Origin: Flabesymbios commensalis
Taxonomy: Eukaryota > Annelida > Polychaeta > Terebellida > Flabelligeridae
Length of the DNA stretch: 64,000 nt
Assembly (NCBI GenBank): GCA_964017125.1
Contig: OZ024911.1
Location: 41,603,339 to 41,667,338, forward strand
Direction of reading: 5' to 3'
The notes below the pieces were generated by a model. The model saw only the letters and a program-made list of their open reading frames with translations. It ran no database searches and had not been told where the DNA came from. The translations under genes and the position numbers were made by a program. Shown here piece by piece: positions 11,246-22,429 of this stretch (position 1 is its first letter; every line of letters starts with the position of its first letter).

Positions 11246-11594
11246 GATGTAATGATAGTTCAACAACGTCCCTGTAATGAAATCAATAAGTGCCACATGA
11301 AAAAATAAACAAGAATAATATCTCAACGTTAGTTCAGTGTGGTAGAGTGAAACGTGGTGGCAATATCGTATCATGTGTGTTAAAATTTAACAAGTTTACC
11401 AGTTCTGCAAATATGATGTATTAATTTTGATACATTTTATATTAATTTTGGTTCATAAGGTCGTTCATAGCCACAATTTAAATAATAACAAAGGCGGTTG
11501 CATTTCATGTGCCAGATGCGGACAAGTTATGTCCCAGAATACGTGATAAATAATTATTTCCTATTTGGCAGTCATGAATGTCGGATAACAAGAT

Positions 11595-11932
11595 AAAAGT
11601 TACCGGGCGGGGCCCTGGGGTAGTGGTTAGCACCGCTACCTTTCACGGTGCTACGAGTTCGGGGTTCGTTTCCCGGTCTTGTCGGTTTGAAAGAAGCACA
11701 ACTGTTTCTTCCTCATCAACTCCTAAAACTCAGTAATGTGGGGAGCCTCCGTGATGGGGAGGTGGCGTGCTCGGCCTCAGACTTCCATGGTTTGAATTTC
11801 GAATCCTGTGTCTGGAGGACAGTGTCATCTCACTCATCTCACCATCCTCAGGAGAGTCTCCTGGCCCAATTTAGCCTGTGTGTGCACAAAAGTGGCCTAA
11901 AGCCCGATTCATTTCATTTTTTAAAAGTTACC
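11595..11932 (+). mobile_element. tRNA-derived SINE, head type A
   Basis: Element about 11605-11922, flanked by the 10-bp target duplication AAAAGTTACC (11595-11604 and 11923-11932). The head has RNA polymerase III boxes: A box TAGTGGTTAGCACC and B box GGGTTCGTTTCC. Body: a second tRNA-like stretch (CTCCGTGATGGGGAGGTGGC, later a CGAATCC). Tail: CCTAAAGCCCGATTCATTTC. The open frame across it is incidental. Confidence 0.9.
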
Positions 11933-11949
11933 AGTTTAGGCCGTATGCC

Positions 11950-12127
11950 GACGTGGGTTTTATTTAACCGTGTGCTAACGCTAAAGGCCCCATAAGTTTA
12001 ATAACTCAAAAAAAGCCAAAACATAACGGGGGAAAACCCGACGTGGGTTTTATTTAACCGTGTGCTAACGCTAAAGGCCCCATAAGTTTAATAACTCAAA
12101 AAAAGCCAAAACATAACGGGGGAAAAC
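11950..12127. repeat. Direct tandem duplication of 90 bp
   Basis: Two nearly identical 90-bp units starting with GACGTGGGTTTTATTTAACC at 11950 and 12040. They lie just past the SINE. The following 60 bases, with 'gggcgaaccccc' and 'cagggcgacgaaaaaaac', resemble parts of the Harbinger-like MITE at 23527-23984. Confidence 0.85.
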
Positions 12128-12324
12128 AGAAAAAAACTTCGAGCCTATACCTTGATAATTCAATGGGGGCGAACCCCCAAAAAACTTTACTGGGAAGTTA
12201 ATCAGGGCGACGAAAAAAACAATTGGATCTATTTCTGAAAATGATAAAAAAAAGAAATAACTGGATCAATTTATCTGTGCTTCAACAATTAAATCTTATG
12301 AAAAGTCTGTTTTAGCCAATACCT

Positions 12325-14598
12325 TAATCGCGTAACGCACGGAAAAATATATAAAAATATTGAAAACGCTGGCGATTGATGGACTCTCATGATCCACATA
12401 ATCCGTGATTCTATCGCCAGCGATCATCAGCGATAGCCAGCGTGGGTGTAGCGCATGAGTAACGCATCTATATAACGTGCTTGATGACTGGCGAGCGACT
12501 GCCAACGTGTGCTCGCCGTACCACAACGCACAGTTACGATCACAAGATTTATCTTTAAAACCACCAGTTTTTACTGCAGTATTTCATTGGTTTTAATAGA
12601 TTTTTAACGGTAAATATATCCTTTTATTATGTTGAGCCATGCGAAAATATATTGAATTTTCAAACTGAGGCTTGTCAGAGAGTTTAGAAGTTTTTTTTTA
12701 ATTGGACATTTAATTTAATTTAATTTAGGTTTAGGGGTAGGGTCAAACTATGACGATTTTCACAAATTTGGCCTGGGAGGATTCCTTAGGACTTTTTTTT
12801 CTGTCATGGAGTATATCTCCCTGAAACCAAAACAGAAACAAAACCTTGTATTGCAATTTGTTTAAGGTTGACCGCTTTTTTCTCGTAAAATGCCTGGATT
12901 AATTTTCTCGTGTTAAAGGCCTATTTTTCATAGAATAAGATTTTAAACATCTCATATTATTTTTGCTCAGCTGATCACGAACTTTTATAAATGCGCTGCA
13001 CTTTTATAAAGATTGATACACTTTTAGATAATAATGTTGTCTATCATTACCAATAATTTATAACTTTATTTGTTTGGTTTTAAGTGATTCATCATGCAGG
13101 AAGTATAATACATATATGTAAATGCCTATTATGTTTTATAAGCAATATAGTACAGCGATTGAGTAACGCTCTCCTAGCGTGTACAAGGATCGAGTAACGT
13201 TCCCCTAGCGTTTACAGTGACTGAGTAACATTCCCCTAGCGTGTACAACGATCAAGTAACGCTCCTCTAGCGTCTCCTCTTACACGCTGGTGTGCGTTGA
13301 AAGTTTTAAAGCTGTTCAAAACTCTCAGCGTTCATTAGCGTTCATCTGCGATCAACAACGATCGCTAAGCGCACACGGCGAAAGCATAACGATGGTCTAG
13401 CGATGGTCAGCGGTCGGCAGATTTTTTCGTGAGTTACGCGATCGTTGAGGCTGATCGCTATAAGGTGTGACAGGCCCTTTTACACGCTGGTGTGCGTTGC
13501 AAGTTTAGAACCTGTTCAAAACTCTCAGCGTTCATCAGCGTTAATCTGCGATCAACAACGATCGCTAAACCCACTCGGTGATAGCAACGATGGTCCAGCG
13601 ATGGTCTGCGTTCGACAGCATTCGGCTGATTATTTCGCGCGTTGCGCGATAGTTGACGCTGATCGCCGAGGTGTGACAGGCCCTTTAATAAGAGGAGACG
13701 CAAGATGAGCGTTGGGCGGGCGCTACTCAATCGCTCCACACGCTAGGAGAGCGTTACTCGAGCGTTGTACACGCTAGGAGATCGTTACTCAGTTCCTGAA
13801 CTATATTGCATATAAATCATAATAGGCATATACATATAGGGCCCAATATATATCTATTACACTTCCCAATGAATCACTTAAAACCATAAAAAATAAAGTC
13901 ATGAATTATTGGAAATGATATACAACATATCAACAAATGTATTAATTTTTATAAAAGTTCAGCGCACTTGTAAATGTTTGTGATCAGCCGAGCAATAATA
14001 ATGGGATCTTTATAATCTACTCCTATGCAATATAGGCCTTAACACGAGAAAATATTCAATTCAAAATAACTTATGTCAAAACACTTCTAAATTAAACTGT
14101 CTGACAAAACTTCATCTGAAAATTCAACATATTGTGTCATCGGTTGACATATTTAAAAAGATCAATTTACCGCTAAAAATCTACTAAAACAAATGAAATA
14201 CTGCAGTAAAATCTCGTGGTTTTAAAGATGAATCATGTGGTCGTAAGCGTCAACGATCGCGTTATAATGCACGAAAAATACTGCAGTAAAAACACGTGTT
14301 TTTACGTGATCGTAACTGTGCGTTGTGGAACGTCGAGCACACGTTGGCAGTCGCTCCCCAGTCGTCAAGTGCGTTATACATGCGCTACTCATGCGCTACT
14401 CCCACGCTGGCAGTCGCTGGTGATTGCCGGCGACAGAATAACGGATTATGTGATGTGCGTTCTTCAGTCGTCATTCACGTTACTCTAACGCTACACATGC
14501 GCTTATGAACGCTGGACAATCGTTCTGAATCATGAGAGTCCATCAATCGCCAGCTTTTTCAATAATTTTTAATATTTTCCCGTACGTTACGCGATCGT
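12325..14598. mobile_element. 2.3 kb foldback structure with ~0.9 kb arms
   Basis: Left arm about 12325-13270 returns inverted at about 13700-14598. Matches include 'cgattgatggactctcatgat' against its complement at 14525-14550, the CACACGTTGGCAGTCGC region at 14337-14355 against 12488-12510, and the 'aatgcctattatg' region near 13120 against 13815-13830. Arms are imperfect (estimated 75-85% identity). The GC-richer outer parts and centre carry dozens of GCGTTAC, GATCGC and CACGCTGG-like words. No coding frame seen. Probably a pile of related non-autonomous elements. Confidence 0.6.
13276..13688. repeat. Tandem pair of ~200-bp units at the foldback centre
   Basis: Two units, 13276-13484 and 13477-13688, each running from TACACGCTGGTGTGCGTTG to AGGTGTGACAGGCCCTTT. 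The final word occurs inverted at 14653-14671 (AAAGGGCCTGTCACACCTT), beside a short repeat of the same end at 14612-14640. It looks like the terminal inverted repeat of the parent element; TAA/TTA next to it would fit a PIF/Harbinger-type target, which is inference. Confidence 0.6.
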
Positions 14599-14699
14599 TG
14601 ACGGTGATCGCTAAGGTGTGACACTTGGCGATACACCTTGCCAATACCTATTAAAGGGCCTGTCACACCTTGGCGATCAATCAGGACGCCAGCATGTGT

Positions 14700-15480
14700 G
14701 AACACTAAATACGCGGTATTCACCAATCGCACAAACATTGGTAAATTATATACTGTTCTCAACCCATTATATTCACTCCTGAGACTTATCGCGATTTTTA
14801 TAAAAAATAAAATATTGTTCATTTCAATACACTTGACACTTCAATTTATTATTAACACATGCAAAAGTTATATATATTGGAGCAGTAGGCTTATAAGTTA
14901 ATATCATTTATTTATATTATGAGTTTAAACATGTTTAAAACTAAAAAAAGCAAATTTAGACTGTTTTAATACGTAGAGTAGCACAAATAGAACAGTCATT
15001 TTTTTTAATGTGGGTACCTTTAATTATTTTATAATATAAACATATGGATATACGCACCATATTGATGTTAAAACATGATGACATGTAATTATGATAACAC
15101 ATAACGATGTCATTTAATAACGTCAGGATAATATAATGTATACATGTTAGGCTACATTACAAATATTATTACAAATATCTTTAAATATGAAACTATAATT
15201 TGGTAAATAATAAGTTATGTCATTTTAGAGGAATAATCTCAGGATATGCTATTATAATGCTATTGTAATGCTATTATAATTCATTAAAAATGTCAAGATA
15301 TATCAGGCTATTACTGCATAATCTGCAACGGATTCCTTAAGGGTAGGCCTAACGATCTTGTATACAAAGGAACATATTTTGACAACAGTAAGTATGGTGT
15401 TGCTGTGAGTTAAAAAAAAATATAAGAATACTGGACAGTCAGTAGGAGATTGCAAAGCTCCGCGGAAATTAATGATCGTA
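14700..15480. other. AT-rich gene-free sequence
   Basis: No supported frame, RNA gene or clear repeat. Near 15241-15281 there is a short reiteration of 'tgctattataatg'-like words. Confidence 0.6.
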
Positions 15481-15654
15481 ATCCGGATCCTGGGGTGCAT
15501 ATTACAAAGAATCCTAACTTTGATCCTATCTCAACTTTCTCTTATTTCCATTACAAAAAGTTAGGTGATCCTAACTTTTTGTAATGGAAATAAGAGAAAG
15601 TTGAGATAGGATCAAAGTTAGGATTCTTTGTAATATGCACCCCTGGATCCGGAT
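15481..15654. repeat. Near-perfect 85-bp-arm palindrome
   Basis: Arms 15481-15565 and 15570-15654 are reverse complements with one visible mismatch, around a TGAT loop. Termini read ATCCGGATCC. A transcript would fold into an 85-bp hairpin. Confidence 0.92.
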
Positions 15655-15780
15655 GGTTATCTGGTCAAAATGTTGATTAATTTTTAAGTAATCCGACGGA
15701 CGGACATGCAGACAAACAAACCAACACGACCAAACACATAAGCCTCCTGGCGGAGGTAATAATGAATCAGTCATATATGG
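15655..15780. repeat. Dispersed-repeat fragment with GGCGGAGGTAATAA end
   Basis: 'gtaatccgacggacggacatgcagacaaac' followed by 'cctcctggcggaggtaata' looks like the tail of a dispersed element. Parts match, in inverted sense, 27975-28020 ('cagattacttaaaaggtaatg'). Family not identified. Confidence 0.4.
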
Positions 15781-15916
15781 TGTATGTCTCTGATATATAG
15801 GAAATATATAATATTTCTAATAATAAATATTTATTTATTTTTCAAATGGAATGTGGTAAAACTATGCAACCACATACATTGGGCTCTGTGGAAACTCTTA
15901 TGTTACATAATCATAC

Positions 15917-15992
15917 CGTCGCCTCGGAGCTAAAGGATCCTATCTGACACTCGTTAGAGTGGCAGATAGGATCCTTTAGCTCCGAGGCGACG
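15917..15992. repeat. 35-bp-arm hairpin with 6-base loop
   Basis: Arms 15917-15951 and 15958-15992 are complementary apart from one mismatch; loop CGTTAG. Arm and loop lengths resemble a small-RNA precursor, but a tiny MITE fits equally. It lies 263 bases past the larger palindrome and shares with it only the word GGATCC. Confidence 0.85.
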
Positions 15993-15999
15993 ATACTAT

Positions 16000-16990
16000 T
16001 ATGGGGTACTTATGTAGGCTATCAGTTGCCAAGGATTTGTTTATACCCCTACGTTTTATGTAAGGTGAATAAAGAACCGTAAAAAGCTGGTTCATTGTCA
16101 TTTACCAGCACAAATGTGTGATTGCTTTCAATCCAGGCCTATGCCAAAAAAGAATACTTCTCCATGAGGGGTGTACTTATATATACATTGCCCTTGTATA
16201 AATAAGTCCCGCCAACAAATGGGTTCATCATGTCATTAAAATTACTGGTAAAATTACTTTTAAAGCATATTATTTCACAAGATACGTGTTTTACTAGTTT
16301 TATGCTGTATGATGATATTAACCCTGTCGTTAATCTCTGATTATAAACGTAGCATACAAAATGGGTTGATAGTGTGAAATTGATCTTTAAAAAATATATT
16401 GCTGGTAATTTCCGTCTTTTTAGTTTTTCCACAATAAATACAATTAGGCTAAAACTGAATATTATGTGATAGAGGCCATATTGGGATATTGCCAGAGGCG
16501 TGTTGCAATGCATATCATGCAATCTTTTAAATTATCTTGTATAATAAAAAATAAAAATTGATTTTCACATTGGTATATAGAGCATCTATAAAAAGTGATA
16601 TATCCATATATTTGATGTAGATGGTGACATTTCATCTTGTAAAAAAAATAACACCACAAATAGATTGCTTGTGTCAAATTTGTCAGAAAATGTAGCATTG
16701 TTTGTATGTTTAGGTTAATTAGCTAACACGTTTCTTAATAAAGGCATAATCAATGATTTCTTGTATTTTGGCCAAGTACGTTATGCGCATCGCATATTCA
16801 AATATCCTTTTGTGGGCCCATTTTTTGTGCGTAACTTAGTTTTTTTTATCACAGCATCACACGGCTTCTATATATGTATGGCTGTTACATAGCAGTGTGA
16901 TATTACCTTTCGGGAGCGTTACACAATCCCACCCCCAACCCCAGTTAACCAGCCAGTACATACCTTCAAATGAAGTTGAAAATAAAGTAA
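16000..16990. other. Gene-free AT-rich stretch
   Basis: Open frames on the minus strand (up to 127 codons at 16139-16522) have no domain or family resemblance I can see, and their composition is that of AT-rich noncoding DNA. Confidence 0.5.
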
Positions 16991-17009
16991 TGATTAATTT
17001 TCATTACCC

Positions 17010-17720
17010 CTAATAATATGTGGAAATAATATTCGTTATTTAATGTCACGTATTATCTTTTGGTGTCTCACACTGAAGATTTTAAGGGGTCACACGGCAT
17101 ATATTAAAACATTATTAGTTTGATGTGTCAATTGTTTGTTGCATAATGTATGACATTGAAGCTACCTTGAGGCAAATCACGGGAAACACAGTACACAAAT
17201 CCATAGACCATCTAAATCGAAAAACATCTCCAAAATAAATTAAATCGTCACCACTATCATAATAATGGACTCATTTGTTATCGAACTGTGACAAAAACAC
17301 CACTTAACATGATAAAATATGCTGATGGTGGCCATCTTGAAAATATATAGGCTGAATTGAACCACGCGGGGATGATAAGCGCTAAATTGTTTTTTTTAAA
17401 TCATCTCAAATAACCTTAAATAGCCTCTGGATGACCTGTAATCATAATATTCTTAATTTGATGTCACATACTAGGATATGGTGCATCATACTGAAAATTA
17501 TTGTGTGGGGTCGCTAGACATGGATTACAATATTATTAGTTTTGCGGTGTCAATTTGTTTACCTTAGACGATGTTGCATCATGCATGACCCTGAAATGAC
17601 CTTGAAGCAAATCACACGAAATGCACTAACATTTTCCACAGACCTTCTGAATCGATTCGACATCTCCAAAATACCACAATCATAATAATCGCGTGATTGG
17701 TTATCGACTTTCACTGGTAA
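17010..17720. repeat. Degenerate tandem duplication, unit ~420 bp
   Basis: About 17010-17300 and 17440-17720 share an ordered series of words: 'cacactgaa', 'acattattagttt', 'gtgtcaatt', 'ccttgaggcaaatcac', 'catctccaaaata', 'ttatcga'. Divergence is high, so the event is old. Confidence 0.6.
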
Positions 17721-18132
17721 CACATACAATGTCAAAATAGATGATTTTAGGGCTGCTAAGGCTGGTATTCAGTTTTAAGAATTACATGCGGACCTATTTT
17801 TAGTGCCACACTGTAGGCTCCTATACTTCCTTTTCTTTATTTATTGAAACGTTTAGGCTGCTGGCTTTCAATTGCAAAGGGTACATTTAATGACCTTTGA
17901 CCTCACCCTAATTTTGCAAATCTTTAATTTTTTTAGCATAATTATTACATGTATATTAGAAAAGTTTTAGTTTAAATTATAAATACTTCAAATGATCCTA
18001 TGATATTTTGCAGGACACTAGTCGTTTATTCAATGCAATCCCAAGAACATTTTGCTGGCATTTTGTGGGATTTAGGTGTTTGACCTTTGACCCCTGAAAA
18101 ATGACTTTCGCCAACCCTAATCTTACCTAACT
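17721..18132. other. Gene-free sequence before the triplet repeat
   Basis: Contains two 'tgacctttgacc' words (17892, 18082) of the kind common in repeat-derived and nuclear-receptor-site-like DNA. Nothing else supported. Confidence 0.4.
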
Positions 18133-19078
18133 TTTTTGGGGCACTACTGGACACCCTTAGCTAAAATATTTAAATGAGAAAAGCTTTTTTACGATTTTTT
18201 TCACACATTGGTTTCACAGATTGGATTCACATGTTGGTTTCACAGATTGGTTATACTTACGATTAGGGAAACTAATCAGCGATAATGGCGCTAAAATGTG
18301 TAAAAAATAATTTCAAAAAATATTTAACTAAGCTACCAGTTTGGAAATCATACGTTTTTGAACTTGTATTTACCCTATGAACGGTTTGGTACTTCTTAAG
18401 TTTGGCCACCCCAAGTAGTACCGATATTTTGTCTGGCCCACTGACTAATTTGGGGCACTACTAGACACCCTTAGCTAAAATAATTAATTAAGAAAAGCTT
18501 TTTTACGATTTTTTTCACACATTGGTTTCACAGATTGGATTCACATGTTGGTTTCACAGATTGGTTATACTTACGATTAGGGAAACTAATCAGCGATAAT
18601 GGCGCTAAAATGTGTAAAAAATAATTTCAAAAAATATTTAACTAAGCTACCAGTTTGGAAATCATACGTTTTTGAACTTGTATTTACCCTATGAACGGTT
18701 TGGTACTTCTTAAGTTTGGCCACCCCAAGTAGTACCGATATTTTGTCTGGCCCACTGACTAATTTGGGGCACTACTAGACACCCTTAGCTAAAATAATTA
18801 ATTAAGAAAAGCTTTTTTACGATTTTTTTCACACATTGGTTTCACAGATTGGATTCACATGTTGGTTTCACAGATTGGTTATACTTACGATTAGGGAAAC
18901 TAATCAGCGATAATGGCGCTAAAATGTGTAAAAAATAATTTCAAAAAATATTTAACTGAGCTACCAGTTTGGAAATCATACGTTTTTGAACTTGTATTTA
19001 CCCTATGAACGGTTTGGTACTTCTTAAGTTTGGCCACCCCAAGTAGTACCGATATTTTGTCTGGCCCACGGACTAATT
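18133..19078. repeat. Tandem triplet repeat, 314-bp unit
   Basis: Three copies (from about 18133, 18447 and 18761), each starting TTTGGGGCACTACT and ending GTCTGGCCCACNGACTAATT. Copies 2 and 3 are almost identical; copy 1 differs slightly at its start. Within each unit CACAGATTGG appears twice (internal 'ttcacagattgg' reiteration). Copy 3 abuts a piece of the CAGCAAACAC foldback family. Confidence 0.93.
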
Positions 19079-19079
19079 T

Positions 19080-19147
19080 GTGCAACGACGGCTCAACGTC
19101 TTCGACGTTGGTCCAACATTGTACGAATGTTATACAAATGTCTTGTG
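19080..19147. mobile_element. CAGCAAACAC foldback family, core fragment
   Basis: The core words 'caacgtcttcgacgttgg' and 'ccaacattgtacgaatgtt' match the palindromic centre of the family, without the CCCAGCAAACAC end on the left. It begins exactly where the 314-bp triplet stops. Confidence 0.5.
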
Positions 19148-19149
19148 GG

Positions 19150-19995
19150 GATATGAACCCTGCCTCAACTTGGACTCTGAGTTTATTGTCAATTGGTAAT
19201 TATCGGCATAAAGGAGATGCAGGTTTCACCAGAGCAATATGTCATAAATTTCATCTCATCGGAGGCTTTTCCTAGATACTGAGCCCATTATTTTTCCTCA
19301 CATTTATAAATGTCAATACGTCTAAGTATCCACAGGGGTAGGCCCTATGCCAGGCGTGTAAATGGGCCATGCGCTTATCAGCGTATATTACAACAGATAA
19401 TCTGAATCACCCGGTGCATGTGTAACCGGATCCTGCGTGAAATTAGGACCATCTTACTTGTAATCAGATAGGTAGGGTATTCACTTACCTGTATTTATTC
19501 CGTGAATACAAATTTGTGGTACTATGTCGGTAATTACGTAATGTATGTTGTAACGTTACATATAACATCAATGTGTCGCAAGGAACTAGGTCCACGTCAT
19601 GTAGAAATGAGCTAAATACTAATTGACAGGTGGAGGTGGCGGATACTTCTCAAGCTGATAGCTATTAGTCTCTATTCAGAGTTGTTCAGTTTCGCCTGTT
19701 GTGCGTAATTATTGTAAAGATGTAAAGATAATCAAAGAGCAATAAAATACAACACCTGGTGTAGTGAATGCTAGCTAAAAGTTAATCACGATTAATTTTC
19801 CCTTTGAAATAAGATTTTCACAAATATTATTTATCACATCACAGTGCTGAGTGCCATGTTCTTTTAATTGAATTATGTATGTCAATATGTCTTTCTTTAT
19901 GAAGCTCAATCCAATTACCGGTGCATTTAAAATTAAATGGAACATAATCATATGATTAGATATATGTCGCTGCCTAATGAATAAATACATGTGTA
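19150..19995. other. Gene-free sequence
   Basis: No supported gene. The 71-codon minus frame at 19775-19990 has no recognisable feature. Confidence 0.5.
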
Positions 19996-19998
19996 AAT

Positions 19999-20102
19999 AA
20001 ATGAATGAATGAACGAATGAATGAATGAATGAATGAATGAATGAATGAATGAATGAATGAATGAATGAATGAATGAATGAATGAATGAATGAATGAATGA
20101 AA
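19999..20102. repeat. (ATGA)n microsatellite
   Basis: About 25 ATGA/GAAT tetranucleotide units with one early variant (GAAC). Confidence 0.97.
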
Positions 20103-20459
20103 TGTGCTTTAGACCTGGCGGTCCGATGTCAAAAAAGCTACCTCACATTTCATGCATTTAGCGGAAATTTGCGGAAGGAGGGGTGCCGTGTGTGGGAAAC
20201 GTTTGACATTTCTGAGGAACTTGTCAAATATAACGTTTGATGTCGCTAGGCAAATAGTTGCGTGTTTAAAAAGTGTGAAGAAAAAAATATATTCACGATT
20301 ATATTCGTGATTAGGGCTTAAAGGGATATTTTGAAAATGGTTTGCTCAGCGTCTGAGGCGGTGGCTCCAGCATTACATCAGCATTGGGCCAATATAGCGT
20401 GTTATCTGGGGGGTGGTTTTCTGGCTACGATAGTAGAAAAGCATCACCCGCATAGCAGT

Positions 20460-20570
20460 ACAAGCAAACACGGGACTATCACCCCATGCTGTATCAATGT
20501 TGGGCAAGCGTCGAAGACGCTGCGCCAACATTGAAACAGTATTGGGTAAATGACACGTGTTTGCTGGGAT
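20460..20570. mobile_element. CAGCAAACAC foldback MITE
   Basis: Left end CAAGCAAACACGGGAC, right end CACGTGTTTGCTGGG, arms complementary through the conserved centre 'gcgtcgaagacgc'. A degenerate second copy follows at about 20598-20708 (GTTGGGCCAGCGTCTTAGAC), and the stretch 20371-20395 (GCATTGGGCC) is a further trace. Confidence 0.8.
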
Positions 20571-21169
20571 ACGTGCTGTCACTAAGTTAGTATACAGCAG
20601 ACCCAGTGTTGGAGTAGTGTTGGGCCAGCGTCTTAGACAAATTGTCGGCAGTGAAATAGCAATGGGCTACGGCATTGGCCCAACATTGAACCGACATTGG
20701 GTGGGTAGGCCTACATCGTGTGTACTGTAGAGACACGCGCAGCACGATTCACTGGCAAGTATCAAATGGATGTTGGCCAGCACCGGCGATGGTGGTGGAA
20801 TGAATAAACGTTAAAGATATATATTTTAACTTGTCTCCTTGGTTCTTTCCTTAATTATATCCTGGACATTTAGGATTCTGGCCCATGAAGAAGACCAATA
20901 CAGTTATGTTTACAAAATAATAAGCCGAATTTTTGTCCATAGCACTCATACAGCCTTAAGCTGCGTCTCGGAGTTCAGAAACTCCTTTTCTAGTTATGTA
21001 TTAAGTTGGACTAGAGTTGGGCCTGTGCTTCCAGCGTTTGGTCACCATTGGTGAGCGTTGGGTCAATGGTGGGGAGCGTCGGGCTGACTTTCAACCAGCG
21101 AGATGGGCCAAGCACAGATACCGGCCGCTGGACTACGTCCAAAGACTGTCGGTGATTTCGCACCTCGAC

Positions 21170-21377
21170 CATTTTGAACTTGGTGATTTCGGACGCCTAT
21201 TGGTGATTTCGGACGGCGATTGTGGACTGGTGATTTCGGCCTCCGATAATATCGGACGGTGTGCAGTGAATTCGGACTCTCAACGAAACGTTGTTTTATG
21301 TGACTCTTTCTGCACTAATATCGGTGATTACGGACGGTGATTTCGGACGGTGATTTCGGACGGTGATTTTGGACGGT
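21170..21377. repeat. 13-bp minisatellite, GGTGATTTCGGAC
   Basis: Unit GGTGATTTCGGAC occurs tandemly at 21326-21377 and, broken up by other sequence, through 21152-21260 (for example 'ttggtgatttcggacgcc', 'ctggtgatttcgg'). The GC-richer 21010-21120 before it has loose resemblance to the CAGCAAACAC family core. Confidence 0.75.
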
Positions 21378-21379
21378 AT

Positions 21380-22080
21380 GATGTATGAATTGAAACAAGA
21401 TTTTACAATTAATTTCATCAAATTTATATGCGTATCCCATTATATTTTAATGTATATTTATAACTTAATAGTTCGTACAGACTTTGTAATTAATAATAGT
21501 TCATAGGCCAACCGAATGTGTTGTTATTTCACTATGACCCATTCAGGGAAGATGTCTGTCGGGAGTCAATCATTAGGTGCTGACACAACTTGAGTTGTAA
21601 TCGCACCTTTTGAGCTCTTCCATCCCAGTAGGAGTAATAATTGTGTCACTGAGAATATATCATCCACATTTGAGAAACTTCGCAGACAAACTAATGGTCT
21701 GTAATGGGCACAGTGTTATATTGTAGGCACAGCGCCCATATAGGCTTATGTTTGCATTTGCGCATAAAAATACATTAATATTTCATTTTTCGCCTATCAA
21801 CATAGTGTAAAAAGAAGCCTTTCAGCTGATATGAGAGACAGCCGCAGGTTACCTGTAAACATGCAAAAGTGCATTATATAATATGTTAATCACAACATTA
21901 ATACCAATCAAGTACTAATATTCAATTAATAAGGTATATTCATTGATGATGTGTCTATGTGTCCCAGAGAGTAATCATTCCAAATGTGTAAATACATTGA
22001 CATTATTCTGAAAACATGCTATTAGATATGATGTTACTAAGTTGCGTATATAAATACACGTTTTATGGCGAGATTCACCG
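21380..22080. other. Gene-free AT-rich sequence
   Basis: No frame, RNA or repeat that I can support. Confidence 0.5.
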
Positions 22081-22081
22081 T

Positions 22082-22421
22082 TAAGTCTTTTATAAAAATG
22101 AAAATGAATCGGGCTTTAGGCCATCTTTGTGCACATATAGGCTAAACTGGACCAGGAGAACCTACTAAGGATGGTGAGATGCATGAGATAACACTGTCTA
22201 CCAGACACAGGATTCTAAATTCGAGCCCTGGAGGTCTGAGGCCGAGCACGCTACCTCTCGGTCACGGAGGCTCCCCACAATATTGAGTTTTAGACGTGGA
22301 TAGGGAAAAACATTTTTGTTTCTTTGAATCCGCCGATACCAGGAACCGAACCCCGAACTTTAGCGTGAAAGGCAGCGGTGCTAACCACTACCCTAGGGCC
22401 CCCGCCCACTAAGACTTTTAT
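22082..22421 (-). mobile_element. tRNA-derived SINE, head type A
   Basis: Element 22094-22409, minus sense, flanked by TAAGTCTTTTAT and TAAGACTTTTAT (one mismatch). Head GGGGGCCCTAGGGTAGTGG with A and B boxes, shared body, and tail ending in CATTTTCATTTTT. Confidence 0.9.
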
Positions 22422-22429
22422 GTTTAAGA

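Noticed and set aside
11648-11995. 115-codon plus-strand open frame
   Set aside because: It lies inside the SINE at 11605-11922; equivalent frames occur in the other SINE copies at 27004-27357 and 50640-51011, so it is repeat sequence read by chance.
13445-13739. Opposed frames of 87 and 93 codons with arginine-rich sequence
   Set aside because: They arise from the GC-rich tandem pair at the foldback centre; both strands read open because the repeat is self-complementary.
16139-16522. 127-codon minus-strand open frame
   Set aside because: No recognisable motif; several overlapping frames of similar length exist there, as expected in AT-rich DNA.
17890-18095. Nuclear-receptor response elements (TGACCTTTGACC)
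   Set aside because: Two isolated words in repeat-rich, gene-free DNA; such words are common in animal repeats and nothing links them to a promoter.
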